Source: Bacteroides sp. Marseille-P3684 (GTDB taxonomy: Bacteria > Bacteroidota > Bacteroidia > Bacteroidales > Bacteroidaceae). From it: a stretch of DNA of 64,000 nt. Under the pieces are notes generated by a model. The model made no database searches and was not told the DNA's origin. It saw only the letters and a program-made list of their open reading frames with translations. The position numbers and the translations under genes are program-made. The stretch lies in contig NZ_LT985808.1 of the NCBI RefSeq assembly GCF_900291465.1, positions 1,932,575 through 1,996,574 of the forward strand, read 5' to 3'. The stretch's first letter is position 1; each line of letters opens with the position of its first letter. Below are positions 44,453 to 53,252 of the stretch, piece after piece.

Positions 44453-45520
44453 ATGGCAAAAAGTGACAACCATCTTGTGATTATGGCCGGAGGAGTCGGC
44501 AGCCGTTTCTGGCCGATGAGTACTCCTGAGAAACCCAAGCAGTTCATTGACGTCCTCGGATGTGGACGTACGTTGCTTCAGTTGACCGCCGACCGTTTTA
44601 AGGGAATTTGTGAACCTGCAAATATCTGGGTCGTAACTTCTGAGAAATATGCCGGGCTGGTCAAGGAGCAGTTACCTGACATCCCTGAAGACAATATCCT
44701 GAAAGAACCCTGCCGTCGCAACACGGCACCGTGCATCGCATACGTAAGCTGGAAAATCAAGGCTCGCAACCCGAAAGCCAATGTCGTTGTCACTCCAAGT
44801 GACCATGTCGTGATGAACGTTCCGGAGTTTCAGCGGGTGATTCATTCGGCTATGAACTTTACAAGAGACTCCGACGCCATCCTGACCCTGGGCATGAAAC
44901 CGACACGCCCTGAGACCGGATATGGATACATCGAGACGGACCTGCGTGCTTCCTCGGCAACCAACAAGGAAGTGTTCCGGGTGGATTCCTTCAAGGAGAA
45001 GCCCGATGCAGAGACTGCCTTACGCTATATCGAACAGAACAACTACTTCTGGAATGCAGGCATCTTCGTGTGGAACATCTCTACCATCGTGAATGCCTTC
45101 CGAGTATATTGTCCGGCCATTGCCAAGATTTTTGAGAATGTACGTCCCTACTTTTATACGGAAAAGGAGCAGGAGGTCATCGACCGTGAGTTCCCCAATT
45201 GCGAAAACATATCGGTGGACTACGCCATTCTGGAAAAGGCGGAAGAGATTTTTGTCTTTCCCGCGGACTTCGGCTGGAGCGATCTGGGTACATGGGGTTC
45301 CCTGTATGAACAGATGTCCCAGGACTTGAACAAGAACGTATGCATCGGTGAAGATATCCGCCTCTATGACACCCGCAACTGTGTGATTCATACGACTCAG
45401 GAGAAGAAGGTCGTCGTTATGGGGCTGGATGGATACATCGTAGCCGAGAAAGACAACGCCTTGCTGATTTGTCGCTTGAGTGAAGAACAGAAAATCAAAC
45501 TGCTTACAGATATCAAATAA
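44453..45520 (+). CDS. Mannose-1-phosphate guanylyltransferase
   Basis: Forms GDP-mannose from mannose 1-phosphate and GTP, the precursor of GDP-fucose and mannose-containing glycans. The 355-residue nucleotidyltransferase has the N-terminal GTP motif IMAGGVGSRFWPMSTPEKPKQF, the region PCRRNTAPCIAYVSWKI, TPSDHVVMN and VDSFKEKPDAETALRY, and FPADFGWSDLGTWGSLYEQM. There is no fused isomerase domain (type II ManA part), so it is the short, monofunctional type. It is followed by fkp 16 bases downstream: the pair can make GDP-mannose and GDP-fucose for surface glycans. Confidence 0.95.
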   Translation: MAKSDNHLVIMAGGVGSRFWPMSTPEKPKQFIDVLGCGRTLLQLTADRFKGICEPANIWVVTSEKYAGLVKEQLPDIPEDNILKEPCRRNTAPCIAYVSWKIKARNPKANVVVTPSDHVVMNVPEFQRVIHSAMNFTRDSDAILTLGMKPTRPETGYGYIETDLRASSATNKEVFRVDSFKEKPDAETALRYIEQNNYFWNAGIFVWNISTIVNAFRVYCPAIAKIFENVRPYFYTEKEQEVIDREFPNCENISVDYAILEKAEEIFVFPADFGWSDLGTWGSLYEQMSQDLNKNVCIGEDIRLYDTRNCVIHTTQEKKVVVMGLDGYIVAEKDNALLICRLSEEQKIKLLTDIK

Positions 45521-45536
45521 GAGGAATACCCGAAGG

Positions 45537-48380
45537 ATGATGAAGAAGTTACTTTCCCTGCCTCCCAATCTGGTGGAATGTTTTCATGAGTTGGAGGGGG
45601 TCGACCCCCAGGAGTGGTTCTGTACGTCCGATCCCATCGGGGAGAAACTGGGCTCCGGAGGAGGAACAACCTGGCTCCTGGAATCCTGCCGGGCACAATG
45701 GGCACCCGGGGAGACTTTCTCGCAATGGCTGGCGGAAGACAAGCGCATCCTGCTGCATGCCGGCGGGCAGAGCCGCAGGTTGCCCGGCTACGCACCGTCG
45801 GGTAAAATCCTGACCCCGATACCGGTGTTCCGTTGGGCGAAAGGGCAGCGGCTGAAGCAGAACCTGCTGTCATTGCAACTGCCTTTGTACCGTCGGATTA
45901 TGGAGAAGGCTCCGGAGTCTCTGCATACGTTGATTGCCAGTGGGGATGTCTATATTCGCAGCGAGAAGCCTTTGCAGGAGATTCCCGATGCCGATGTGGT
46001 CTGCTACGGACTGTGGGTCGACCCGAATCTGGCAAAGAATCATGGTGTGTTCGTCTCTTCCCGTCAGACTCCCGACCGCCTGGACTTCATGTTGCAGAAG
46101 CCGTCGGTCGAGGAACTGGGACGGTTGATGCAGACCCATCTCTTCCTGATGGACATCGGCATCTGGCTCTTGAGCGACCGGGCAGTGGAGCTGCTGCGGA
46201 AGCGTTCCAGGCAGGGAAACAAGTGGAGGTATTACGATTTGTATTCCGACTTCGGGAGAGCCTTGGGCGAGCATCCCCAGCTGGATGATGAGGAGCTCCG
46301 TCAGTTGAGCGTGGCAATACTGCCGTTACCGGGAGGAGAGTTCTATCACTACGGGACCAGCCGTGAGTTGTTGTCCTCGACGGTTGCGGTGCAGAATCTG
46401 GTGGATGACCAGCGTGAAATCATGCACCTGAAGGTGAAACCTCATCCTGCCATGTTTGTTCAGAATGCGCAGGTATCCTTGACCTTGAAGGCTGAAAACT
46501 CGGAAGTCTGGATTGAGAACAGTTGCGTCGGTGCCGACTGGAAGCTGTCTCACCAACACATCATCACAGGCGTGCCTCGGAATGACTGGGCGCTGAATCT
46601 TCCGCCCGGCGTTTGTGTGGATGTAGTCCCGGTGGGAGAGACCGGTTACGTCGCACGTTGCTATGGTTTTACGGATGCCTTCAAGGGCGCATTGGACGAC
46701 GAACGGACGCTGTTTATGGGAAAGCCCGTTTGTGAATGGCTGGCAGAGCGTGGCTTGCAGCCGCAGTCCATCGAGGGAGCCGGCGATTTGCAGTCTGCAC
46801 GGATATTTCCTCTCTGCGCCGATACCGACGAACTCGACAAGGTGTTCCGTTGGATGATTGGCGAACCCTCTCTGGAGGAGGGCAGACGCATCTGGCTCGA
46901 AAAGCGTCGGTTGTCGGCTGACGAGATTTCAGCGGAAGCCAACTTGCGTCGGTTGGTCGCCCAGCGGCGCAGCTTCCGGGCAGAGGCATGGCCCCTGCTG
47001 GCAAAGAACTACGAGAAGAGCGTCTTTTACCAGCTGAATCTGAAGGATGCCGCCGAGGAGTTTGTGGATGCACGGTTGCCCTTGCCCGCGCCTTTGCCCG
47101 AACGGGCATCCCTGATGACCCGCATCCATGACCATATATTCCGTTCACACTACCTGAAGTTGCAGGGCAAAGACGGACGTGAGGAAGAGACGAAGGCCTT
47201 CTCCCTGCTGCGTGAGGGACTGACTTCCACCGTGCTTGCCGACAGACAAACGCCTCGTCTGGCTGTCTATGCCGACCAGATTGTGTGGGCGAGAAGTCCG
47301 GTGCGCATCGACCTGGCAGGTGGGTGGACAGACACGCCGCCCTATTGCCTGAATGATGGAGGCAATGTGGTCAACATGGCCATTGAGCTGAACGGACAGC
47401 CCCCGTTGCAGTCGTATGTGAAGCCATGCAAGGAGTTCAAGATTGTCCTGCGTTCCATCGACCTGGGTGCCATGGAGGAGGTGCATACCTACGAAGAGCT
47501 GCGCGACTTTGCCAAAGTGGGGTCTCCGTTTTCCATCCCCAAGGCTGCGCTGGTGCTGGCAGGTTTCCAACCGGGGTTTTCGAAAGAGACTTATGCCTCG
47601 TTGGAGGCACAGTTGCGGGCGTTCGGTTCCGGCATCGAGCTGACGTTGCTGTCGGCTGTACCGGCAGGCTCCGGGCTGGGAACCAGTTCCATCCTTGCTT
47701 CCACCGTCTTGGGTGCGGTTGCCGATTTCTGCGGACTGCCGTGGGACAAGAACGAGATTGGCCGGCGTACGTTGGTGCTGGAGCAGTTGCTGACTACGGG
47801 AGGAGGCTGGCAGGACCAATATGGAGGGGTGCTTCAGGGTGTCAAGCTGCTCCAGACACAGAGCGGCTTCGAGCAGTGTCCGGTCGTCCGTTGGCTGCCT
47901 GACTTCCTGTTCACCAGTCCGGAATATCAGAAGTGTCATTTGCTCTATTACACGGGCATTACCCGGACGGCGAAGAATATCCTGGCAGAGATTGTCCGGG
48001 GCATGTTCCTGAATTCGACGGAACATCTGGATATGCTCAACGAGATGAAGGCACACGCCCTCGATGTGTTTGAGGCCATCCAGTGTGGACAGTTTGAGGA
48101 GATGGGTCGGCTGATAGGCAAGACCTGGGCTCAGAACAAGCGGCTGGACCCCGGCACCAATCCGCCCTCGGTAGAGCAGATTATCAGCCTGGTGCAGGAC
48201 TACTGCCTGGGATACAAGCTCCCGGGAGCCGGAGGCGGCGGCTACTTGTACATGGTGGCAAAGAGTCCCGAGGCAGCCGTACGCATTAAGACCATTCTGA
48301 CGGAAACGCCGCCGAACGCCTGCGCGCGCTTTGTGGAGATGTCTTTGTCGGATAAAGGACTGAAGGTGAGCCGTAGCTGA
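45537..48380 (+). CDS. fkp: Bifunctional L-fucokinase / L-fucose-1-P guanylyltransferase
   Basis: Salvages external L-fucose to GDP-fucose, which Bacteroides attaches to capsule polysaccharides and glycoproteins. At 947 residues it matches the size of B. fragilis Fkp. The N-terminal half is the guanylyltransferase (HAGGQSRRLPGYAPSGKILTP, about residues 75-95, with a beta-helix section); the C-terminal half is a GHMP kinase with RSPVRIDLAGGWTDTPPYC and the ATP motif SAVPAGSGLGTSSILASTV near residue 710. Two consecutive ATG codons start at 45537, behind GAGG/GAAGG; the frame open to 45480 overlaps the previous gene and is not used. Confidence 0.96.
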   Translation: MMKKLLSLPPNLVECFHELEGVDPQEWFCTSDPIGEKLGSGGGTTWLLESCRAQWAPGETFSQWLAEDKRILLHAGGQSRRLPGYAPSGKILTPIPVFRWAKGQRLKQNLLSLQLPLYRRIMEKAPESLHTLIASGDVYIRSEKPLQEIPDADVVCYGLWVDPNLAKNHGVFVSSRQTPDRLDFMLQKPSVEELGRLMQTHLFLMDIGIWLLSDRAVELLRKRSRQGNKWRYYDLYSDFGRALGEHPQLDDEELRQLSVAILPLPGGEFYHYGTSRELLSSTVAVQNLVDDQREIMHLKVKPHPAMFVQNAQVSLTLKAENSEVWIENSCVGADWKLSHQHIITGVPRNDWALNLPPGVCVDVVPVGETGYVARCYGFTDAFKGALDDERTLFMGKPVCEWLAERGLQPQSIEGAGDLQSARIFPLCADTDELDKVFRWMIGEPSLEEGRRIWLEKRRLSADEISAEANLRRLVAQRRSFRAEAWPLLAKNYEKSVFYQLNLKDAAEEFVDARLPLPAPLPERASLMTRIHDHIFRSHYLKLQGKDGREEETKAFSLLREGLTSTVLADRQTPRLAVYADQIVWARSPVRIDLAGGWTDTPPYCLNDGGNVVNMAIELNGQPPLQSYVKPCKEFKIVLRSIDLGAMEEVHTYEELRDFAKVGSPFSIPKAALVLAGFQPGFSKETYASLEAQLRAFGSGIELTLLSAVPAGSGLGTSSILASTVLGAVADFCGLPWDKNEIGRRTLVLEQLLTTGGGWQDQYGGVLQGVKLLQTQSGFEQCPVVRWLPDFLFTSPEYQKCHLLYYTGITRTAKNILAEIVRGMFLNSTEHLDMLNEMKAHALDVFEAIQCGQFEEMGRLIGKTWAQNKRLDPGTNPPSVEQIISLVQDYCLGYKLPGAGGGGYLYMVAKSPEAAVRIKTILTETPPNACARFVEMSLSDKGLKVSRS

Positions 48381-48411
48381 CCATACCGGCTGTTCACCTG
48401 GCTATTGTTAA

Positions 48412-48457
48412 CCCCAATCGGTCATTAGGCTTTGAGCGGTCTAATGACTGATTGGGG
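48412..48457 (+). terminator. Hairpin after fkp
   Basis: CCCCAATCGGTCATTAG pairs with CTAATGACTGATTGGGG (one mismatch in 17) around a 12-base loop, then TTTAAT. Related in sequence to the hairpin at 5421-5446. Confidence 0.8.
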
Positions 48458-48508
48458 TTTAATCTTGCCAAGGTAGGGGATAGATGCGGACTAAGCCGGG
48501 CTTATACA

Positions 48509-48575
48509 GACCAAAGTATTATACTTAGGTAGGCTAAGTATAATACTTAGGGGGTCTAAGTATGATACTTTGGTC
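48509..48575. repeat. Triple-palindrome intergenic repeat, copy 2
   Basis: A 67-base unit with palindromes CCAAAGTATTATACTTAGG (48511-48529), CTAAGTATAATACTTAG (48534-48550) and CTAAGTATGATACTTTGG (48556-48573). It matches copy 1 (27229-27295) at 62 of 67 positions. Outer flanks AAGCCGGGCTT (left) and AAGTCCGGCTT (right) form a further inverted repeat. The gene-free stretch 48381-48690 holds only this element and two terminators. Confidence 0.85.
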
Positions 48576-48622
48576 CATTGAAGTCCGGCTTGGTTTGTGT
48601 TTATCCCGGGCTTGGATAAAGG

Positions 48623-48677
48623 AAAAGCCGGCATGAGTCTCATTCATCCCTCTGGGGAGAAGCGTCTCATGCCGGCT
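48623..48677 (-). terminator. Terminator of the fucosidase gene
   Basis: On the minus strand AGCCGGCATGAG pairs with CTCATGCCGGCT, followed by four T. Confidence 0.85.
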
Positions 48678-48690
48678 GTGTTTCGGGACT

Positions 48691-50025
48691 TCACTCTTTC
48701 AGCGTCAGCTCTACGACGAAGTCGATGTCATTCGGAGCCTGTTCGAACTCCATTAAAATACCGTTTTTATCCTGACGGAACTTTATCGGGGTCTTGTCCT
48801 TGAAGGAGATGGCACGGGTTACCTTCTGCGTCAGGGGCAGATAAAGTCCGTTGTCCGGCAGGTTGAGGATGTGCACGAAGAGCCGGTTGCCCTTTTGCGT
48901 GGTCACTCCCCAGTCACGTGGACCGACCAGTCCGGCACGTGTCCCGTAGAGGGTTTCCCCGTATGTCTGCATCCACTGACCGATTTCCTTCAGACGCTCC
49001 ACTGCCACAGCCGGAAGTTCCCCGTTGGGTTGCGGCCCGATGTTCAGCAGCAGGTTGGCATTCTTTCCGGCGGCATTGACCAGGTAATGGATGAGCGTCT
49101 TGGTCGACTTGTAGTCCTGGTCGACAATCTTGTATCCCCACATGCCATTCATCGTCTGACACGTCTCCAGGGGGAGGCGGCTGATGGCTTGTCCCGACAG
49201 ACCGGCTGTATTCTCACCGGGCAGGTCGCGCTCGAAAATCTGGATATCCTCTCCCTCGAAGGGCGTCTCGTGGTGGTTGTTGGCAATCAGGCATCCCGGT
49301 TGCAGGCGGTGTATCAGGGCATACTGTTCAGGCAACTGCCAGTCGAAGTCGGGCTTCTGGTCCCACCATCCGTCGAACCAGATGGTACGTATCGGACCAT
49401 AGTTCGTCAGCAGCTCCTCCAACTGATGGTTCATGAATTCATAGTAGGTTTTCCATTCCCCATGTTTGGTACGTCCGGTTCCCCTTCCGGTGCGTCCCAG
49501 CGGATAGTAGTCGTCCCGGTACCAGTCCAGATGCGAATAATACAGATGGAGTGCGATGCCCTGCCGGTGGCATTCGTCCGCCAGTTCTTTCAGTACGTCG
49601 CGTCCGAAGGGAGTGGCATCCACGATGTTGTAGTCCGACCATTGCGTGTCGAACATGGAGAAGCCTTCATGGTGGCGGGTTGTGAAGCAGATGTATCGTG
49701 CCCCGGAAGCCTTGATGGCGGCGACCCATTCACGTGCATTGAAGCGTGAAGGATAGAAGCCGGACGCCAGCTTGGCATATTCGTCGCGGTTGAGGTCCTG
49801 GTTGGTCATGACCCATTCGCCCTGGGCGAGCATGCTGTACAGCCCCCAATGGAGGAAGATGCCGAATTTGTCGTTCTGGAAGGCTTCGCGCGACTGAAGG
49901 TTCTCTTGTGTAGGGACATAGGTCGTCTGCTTGTCATCAGCGGACGGGAATGCGGCCTTGGCAAAGGTCGGTAGAGCCAGAGCCGCACACAGGCATAAGG
50001 ATTTTAAACAAACTGTTGCTTTCAT
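48691..50025 (-). CDS. Alpha-L-fucosidase (GH29), secreted
   Basis: Releases terminal fucose from host or dietary glycans in the periplasm or at the surface. The 444-residue protein has a signal peptide (LKSLCLCAALALPTFAKAA) and the GH29 barrel: FGIFLHWGLYSMLAQGEW, YICFTTRHHEGFSMFDTQWSD, and the nucleophile Asp in IRTIWFDGWWDQ (about residue 216), plus LLLNIGPQPNGELP. There is a short beta-sandwich C-terminus. Convergent with fkp; released fucose could feed GDP-fucose synthesis, which is a plausible functional link but not shown to be co-regulated. Confidence 0.95.
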   Translation of the reverse strand: MKATVCLKSLCLCAALALPTFAKAAFPSADDKQTTYVPTQENLQSREAFQNDKFGIFLHWGLYSMLAQGEWVMTNQDLNRDEYAKLASGFYPSRFNAREWVAAIKASGARYICFTTRHHEGFSMFDTQWSDYNIVDATPFGRDVLKELADECHRQGIALHLYYSHLDWYRDDYYPLGRTGRGTGRTKHGEWKTYYEFMNHQLEELLTNYGPIRTIWFDGWWDQKPDFDWQLPEQYALIHRLQPGCLIANNHHETPFEGEDIQIFERDLPGENTAGLSGQAISRLPLETCQTMNGMWGYKIVDQDYKSTKTLIHYLVNAAGKNANLLLNIGPQPNGELPAVAVERLKEIGQWMQTYGETLYGTRAGLVGPRDWGVTTQKGNRLFVHILNLPDNGLYLPLTQKVTRAISFKDKTPIKFRQDKNGILMEFEQAPNDIDFVVELTLKE

Positions 50026-50055
50026 ATTCTATAAGGCTATCATTGTTAATGGAAT

Positions 50056-50063
50056 CAAAGGTA
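50056..50063 (-). promoter_or_regulatory. -7 box of the fucosidase gene
   Basis: Reads TACCTTTG on the minus strand, 30 bases from the start codon. The rest of 50064-50305 shows no clear gene or structure. Confidence 0.6.
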
Positions 50064-50305
50064 CATTTTTTAATCAAATCCTCATACGAAAAACGGATAT
50101 ACGGAGCAGAAAAAAACTCCTGAAGGCAGTTCCCGGCAGGTCCCTCAGTGCGAGAGTGCCCTCAGAAAGGTATACAAATGAGTACAGCTTTTATTGCTTA
50201 TTAAGATTTCTCCGTGCAGTATTTGGCAGTCTTCGGCATTTACTCATCGAGAACAGGTGAAACAGTGACCTGTCCGATAGAACTGTAACTTTAACGAAAG
50301 AGATT

Positions 50306-51091
50306 ATGAAAAAGAGATTTATGCCCCTTGCTGCGATGGTTGTTTTCGCATTGTCTTCCTGTCATTCTACCCGGAGTGTTGCCGTACTTCCGTCGGCAGA
50401 CTTCAATGGAGAGTGGAACATCGTGGAGGTAAACGGAAGTGCCATCAACCTCAAGGACTATCCTTATATTGGTTTTGATACGGAGAACGGACGCATCTAT
50501 GGTAATACCGGATGCAACAACGTGATGGGTTCCTTTGACTTGAACAGCAAACCGGGCACACTTGAACTGGGCAAGCTGGCAAGTACGATGATGGCAGGCC
50601 CGAACATGGATGTGGAGCGTAACGTGCTCAATGCCCTGGGACAGGTCAAGGGCTATCTGCCCGTCAGTGAAAATGAAATCGCACTGTGTAATGAGAAGAA
50701 GCGTCCGGTGGTCATCTTGAAGAAAAGAAACCAGACGATGGCGCTGAATGAGCTGTCCGGGAAGTGGAACATCCTGGCAGTGAACAGCAAGGAAGTGCCG
50801 GGGAACGTGGAGAAGCAACCCTTCCTGCACTTTGACGTGGCTGCCAGGAAGGTCAGTGGCTGTGCTGGTTGCAACAACATACATGGCGGTTTTACCGTGG
50901 ATGCCGCGCAGAGTCAGTCCATTGCGTTCCCTGCCTTGGCGTCTACCCGGATGATGTGTGCAGACATGGAGCTGGAGAACAGCATCATGCAGGCGCTGAA
51001 TGCTGTCCGGAGTTATGGCAGGCTGGGTAACGGGCATCTCGCCCTTTATGCCGATGGCAAGCTCGTGCTGGAACTGGCTGAAGTTAAATGA
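50306..51091 (+). CDS. Lipoprotein with two META domains
   Basis: A 261-residue predicted lipoprotein with signal peptide and lipobox (VVFALSSC, Cys about residue 19). It has two tandem META/HslJ-like domains: the first around residues 33-135 (FNGEWNIVEVNGSAINL, GNTGCNNVMGSFDL) and the second around 150-255 (LSGKWNILAVNSKEVPG, GCAGCNNIHGGFTVD, STRMMCADMELENSIMQALN). The repeated GCNN motif and the following Met-Met-Cys match the family. HslJ-type proteins have been linked to heat and antibiotic stress in other bacteria; no role is shown here. Monocistronic. Confidence 0.9.
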   Translation: MKKRFMPLAAMVVFALSSCHSTRSVAVLPSADFNGEWNIVEVNGSAINLKDYPYIGFDTENGRIYGNTGCNNVMGSFDLNSKPGTLELGKLASTMMAGPNMDVERNVLNALGQVKGYLPVSENEIALCNEKKRPVVILKKRNQTMALNELSGKWNILAVNSKEVPGNVEKQPFLHFDVAARKVSGCAGCNNIHGGFTVDAAQSQSIAFPALASTRMMCADMELENSIMQALNAVRSYGRLGNGHLALYADGKLVLELAEVK

Positions 51092-51107
51092 TTGGTTAAT
51101 AGTTAAG

Positions 51108-51164
51108 ATGCGGACCTGAGGGAGGCACCGGCAAGTACTTGCCATCTCCCGTTCAGGTCCGCAT
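51108..51164. terminator. Bidirectional terminator
   Basis: ATGCGGACCTGA pairs perfectly with TCAGGTCCGCAT; the loop contains a second palindrome GGCAAGTACTTGCC. It separates the META gene from the convergent biotin operon. Confidence 0.8.
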
Positions 51165-51175
51165 TTGTCTGTCTG

Positions 51176-51817
51176 TCAGAGGCAGGGGACAGTCAGGAAC
51201 CGGGCTTCCGGGAAATGACGGTTCAGGTATTCCCGGATGTAGTGCTGCGTATCCTCCTGGATAATCTTGTCTTCCTCCAACGGATAGAGGTTGTAGAGGA
51301 CACTGTGCAGCCGGAGCTTTCTCGCCTTGACCGCCTCCAGGCTCAGCAACGTGTGGTTGATGCTGCCCAGCCGTCCCGAAGTGACGAATATCAGCGGATA
51401 ATCCTGTTGTGCCACATAGTCGATGGTCAGCAGGTCGGGTGTCAGAGGGACCATGAGTCCTCCGGCACCTTCCAGCAACACGGCATCATAGCGTTCGGAG
51501 AGCTGCTCTGTCGCCTGCTTGATGTGTTCGAAATTGATGGGGCGTCCGTCAATCTTAGCTGCCAGATGGGGGGAACAGGGATAGGTGAATATCTCGGGCA
51601 TGGTGAGTCCTTCCCGGTCCTCGGGCAATAGACCGGTGCCCATCAGCCGGCGATGAAGCTCAATGTCTTCAGACATCGTGGTGTTGCCGGTCTGAATCAG
51701 TTTCTGGGTGATGGTACGTTTGCCTGCCTCATTCCATTGGCGGGCAAGGAATCCGGTGGCATAACTCTTCCCGATGTTCGTGTCGATGCCACTTACAAAG
51801 AATACGTTGTCTTTCAT
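51176..51817 (-). CDS. bioD: Dethiobiotin synthetase
   Basis: ATP-dependent closure of the ureido ring: diaminopelargonic acid plus CO2 to dethiobiotin. The 213-residue P-loop enzyme has SGIDTNIGKSYATGFLARQW (residues about 9-28; the Walker-type GxxxxxGKS), EGAGGLMVPLTPDLLTIDY and SGRLGSINHTLLSLEAV. The frame is open to 51958, but the ATG at 51817 gives the family N-terminus. Last gene of the biotin operon, 20 bases after bioC. Confidence 0.96.
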   Translation of the reverse strand: MKDNVFFVSGIDTNIGKSYATGFLARQWNEAGKRTITQKLIQTGNTTMSEDIELHRRLMGTGLLPEDREGLTMPEIFTYPCSPHLAAKIDGRPINFEHIKQATEQLSERYDAVLLEGAGGLMVPLTPDLLTIDYVAQQDYPLIFVTSGRLGSINHTLLSLEAVKARKLRLHSVLYNLYPLEEDKIIQEDTQHYIREYLNRHFPEARFLTVPCL

Positions 51818-51837
51818 TTTATCATTCTGTTTTGTTG

Positions 51838-52596
51838 TTATACAGGATTGGTCAGCAGGATGTAGACGGGGTGGTAGGTCAGGCTGACTTTCCCGTCCGT
51901 CGTGGAGAAGCGACGCTGATATTCCGTGGTGAAATCTTCCAGTTGCTTCCGCGTCCATGCCTCCTTCCGGATGCCCGTCACGCCGGTCTGACGTAAGTGA
52001 CGCAGGACATCGCCGGGGCTATCGAAGCACAAGGTGACCTGCTCTTCATCCGCATGGAGGGGCTGATAGCCCAGGGCTGACAGCTTGCTGCACCAGTCAT
52101 GGAGAGAAGGATAGTCCAAGGTTGCTCCGGACAGCGCACGTATCTCCTTCAGGTTCTCTTCCCCAAAGAGCGAGAAGGCGACATGCCCCCTGGCAGTCAG
52201 CATGGTCCGGCAGCGTTGCAGGAAGCACAAGGGATTTTCCAGCCATTGCAGCGAGGCGCAGGATACAATCAGGCTGAAGCAGCCTTGCGGAGATGCCTTC
52301 TCCACGTCTCCGGGGACGAAGCGGGTATGGGCATCCAGAATGTCTTCCAGGGCTGTTTGCATTTCCGGGCATAAGTCGTTGAGCAGGTATTCCTGCGGAC
52401 GGTGATGTTGCAGGTAGGCATGTGTGAAGAGTCCGGTGCCACAACCGACCTCCCAGACCCGTTGGTGGGCATCGGGCGGCAGGTGCCGGTCCAGCAGTGT
52501 CACCATCCGTTGCGCCATGGTCCGTTGCACGGTCGCCTGACAGTCGTAGGTGGGGATGGCGCGGGCAAAGCGTTGTCGTATCAGTGATTTATCCAT
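51838..52596 (-). CDS. bioC: Malonyl-ACP O-methyltransferase
   Basis: Methylates malonyl-ACP so the fatty-acid cycle can build the pimeloyl chain. The 252-residue SAM-dependent enzyme has an N-terminal helix typical of BioC (IRQRFARAIPTYDCQATVQ), the SAM motif VWEVGCGTGLFTHAYL (about residues 47-62), DLCPEM and a post-II motif ASLQWLENP. Its start overlaps bioG by 16 bases, and bioD follows. Confidence 0.93.
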   Translation of the reverse strand: MDKSLIRQRFARAIPTYDCQATVQRTMAQRMVTLLDRHLPPDAHQRVWEVGCGTGLFTHAYLQHHRPQEYLLNDLCPEMQTALEDILDAHTRFVPGDVEKASPQGCFSLIVSCASLQWLENPLCFLQRCRTMLTARGHVAFSLFGEENLKEIRALSGATLDYPSLHDWCSKLSALGYQPLHADEEQVTLCFDSPGDVLRHLRQTGVTGIRKEAWTRKQLEDFTTEYQRRFSTTDGKVSLTYHPVYILLTNPV

Positions 52597-53252
52597 AAGG
52601 TTTCCTTTCCTTCAGCGAGTTGTCGTATGCAGTCTGCGTCGTAATGGGCTGCATGTACCGTTTGGGTTGTCAGGTTCTCCCAGGCACGCAGCTGGTTGGC
52701 GGAGGGGAAGATGTGGTCTTCCGTTCCGATAAAGGCTTTGTCCCAGTGCCAGTCTGTGGCTGGTCCGGTCCGGGTGATGGCCTCATACAGGACAGCCAGC
52801 TCGTCGCGGAGCGTCTCCCAACTCCTGTCAGGCGCATGTTGCAGGAAGTCCTTCAGGGCCGGTGCACTGCCGCACATGCGGCGGCGGAACTTGGACAAGG
52901 TCTGTTCGGACAGGTTGTCCAGTGTTCCTTTGAAGATGCTTTCGGGGATGCCGCGGAGGTCATCGACAGGCCAGGGTGTTCCGTTGAAAGCCAGGGCATG
53001 TTCCCAGGGTAGAGCCAGGGATGGCAGGACCCGACCGGCAACCCATACGCCCATCGACCAGGCGACGACACGGATGGAGGCATACGCCGCCAGGGGAGCG
53101 GAGTCAAACTGCAGGTCCCGGTAGTCAAAGCACAGCATGACATCGTCCGTACCTTCCGGTAGCGGAGCCAGCAGTCCTTCGCCCATGCCCCAGCCTGCAA
53201 AGAAGAGCGTCAGCCGGGAGCTTCCCTTCTGTTTTATAAATGACTGTTTCAT
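52581..53252 (-). CDS. bioG: Pimeloyl-ACP methyl ester esterase, BioG type (DUF452)
   Basis: Removes the methyl ester that BioC adds, releasing pimeloyl-ACP for BioF. The 223-residue alpha/beta-hydrolase has the DUF452 pattern LTLFFAGWGMGEGLL near the N-terminus, YDYRDLQ-type FDYRDLQFD, and the nucleophile Ser in VVAWSMGVWVAG (about residue 66), with a C-terminal His in TTQTVHAAHYDAD. BioG is the BioH substitute known in several Gram-negative groups. It is between bioF (4-base overlap) and bioC (16-base overlap). Confidence 0.9.
   Translation of the reverse strand: MKQSFIKQKGSSRLTLFFAGWGMGEGLLAPLPEGTDDVMLCFDYRDLQFDSAPLAAYASIRVVAWSMGVWVAGRVLPSLALPWEHALAFNGTPWPVDDLRGIPESIFKGTLDNLSEQTLSKFRRRMCGSAPALKDFLQHAPDRSWETLRDELAVLYEAITRTGPATDWHWDKAFIGTEDHIFPSANQLRAWENLTTQTVHAAHYDADCIRQLAEGKETLWINH

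Noticed and set aside
48691-50025. Polysaccharide utilisation locus around the fucosidase
   Set aside because: No SusC/SusD pair, sensor or other glycoside hydrolase lies next to it.
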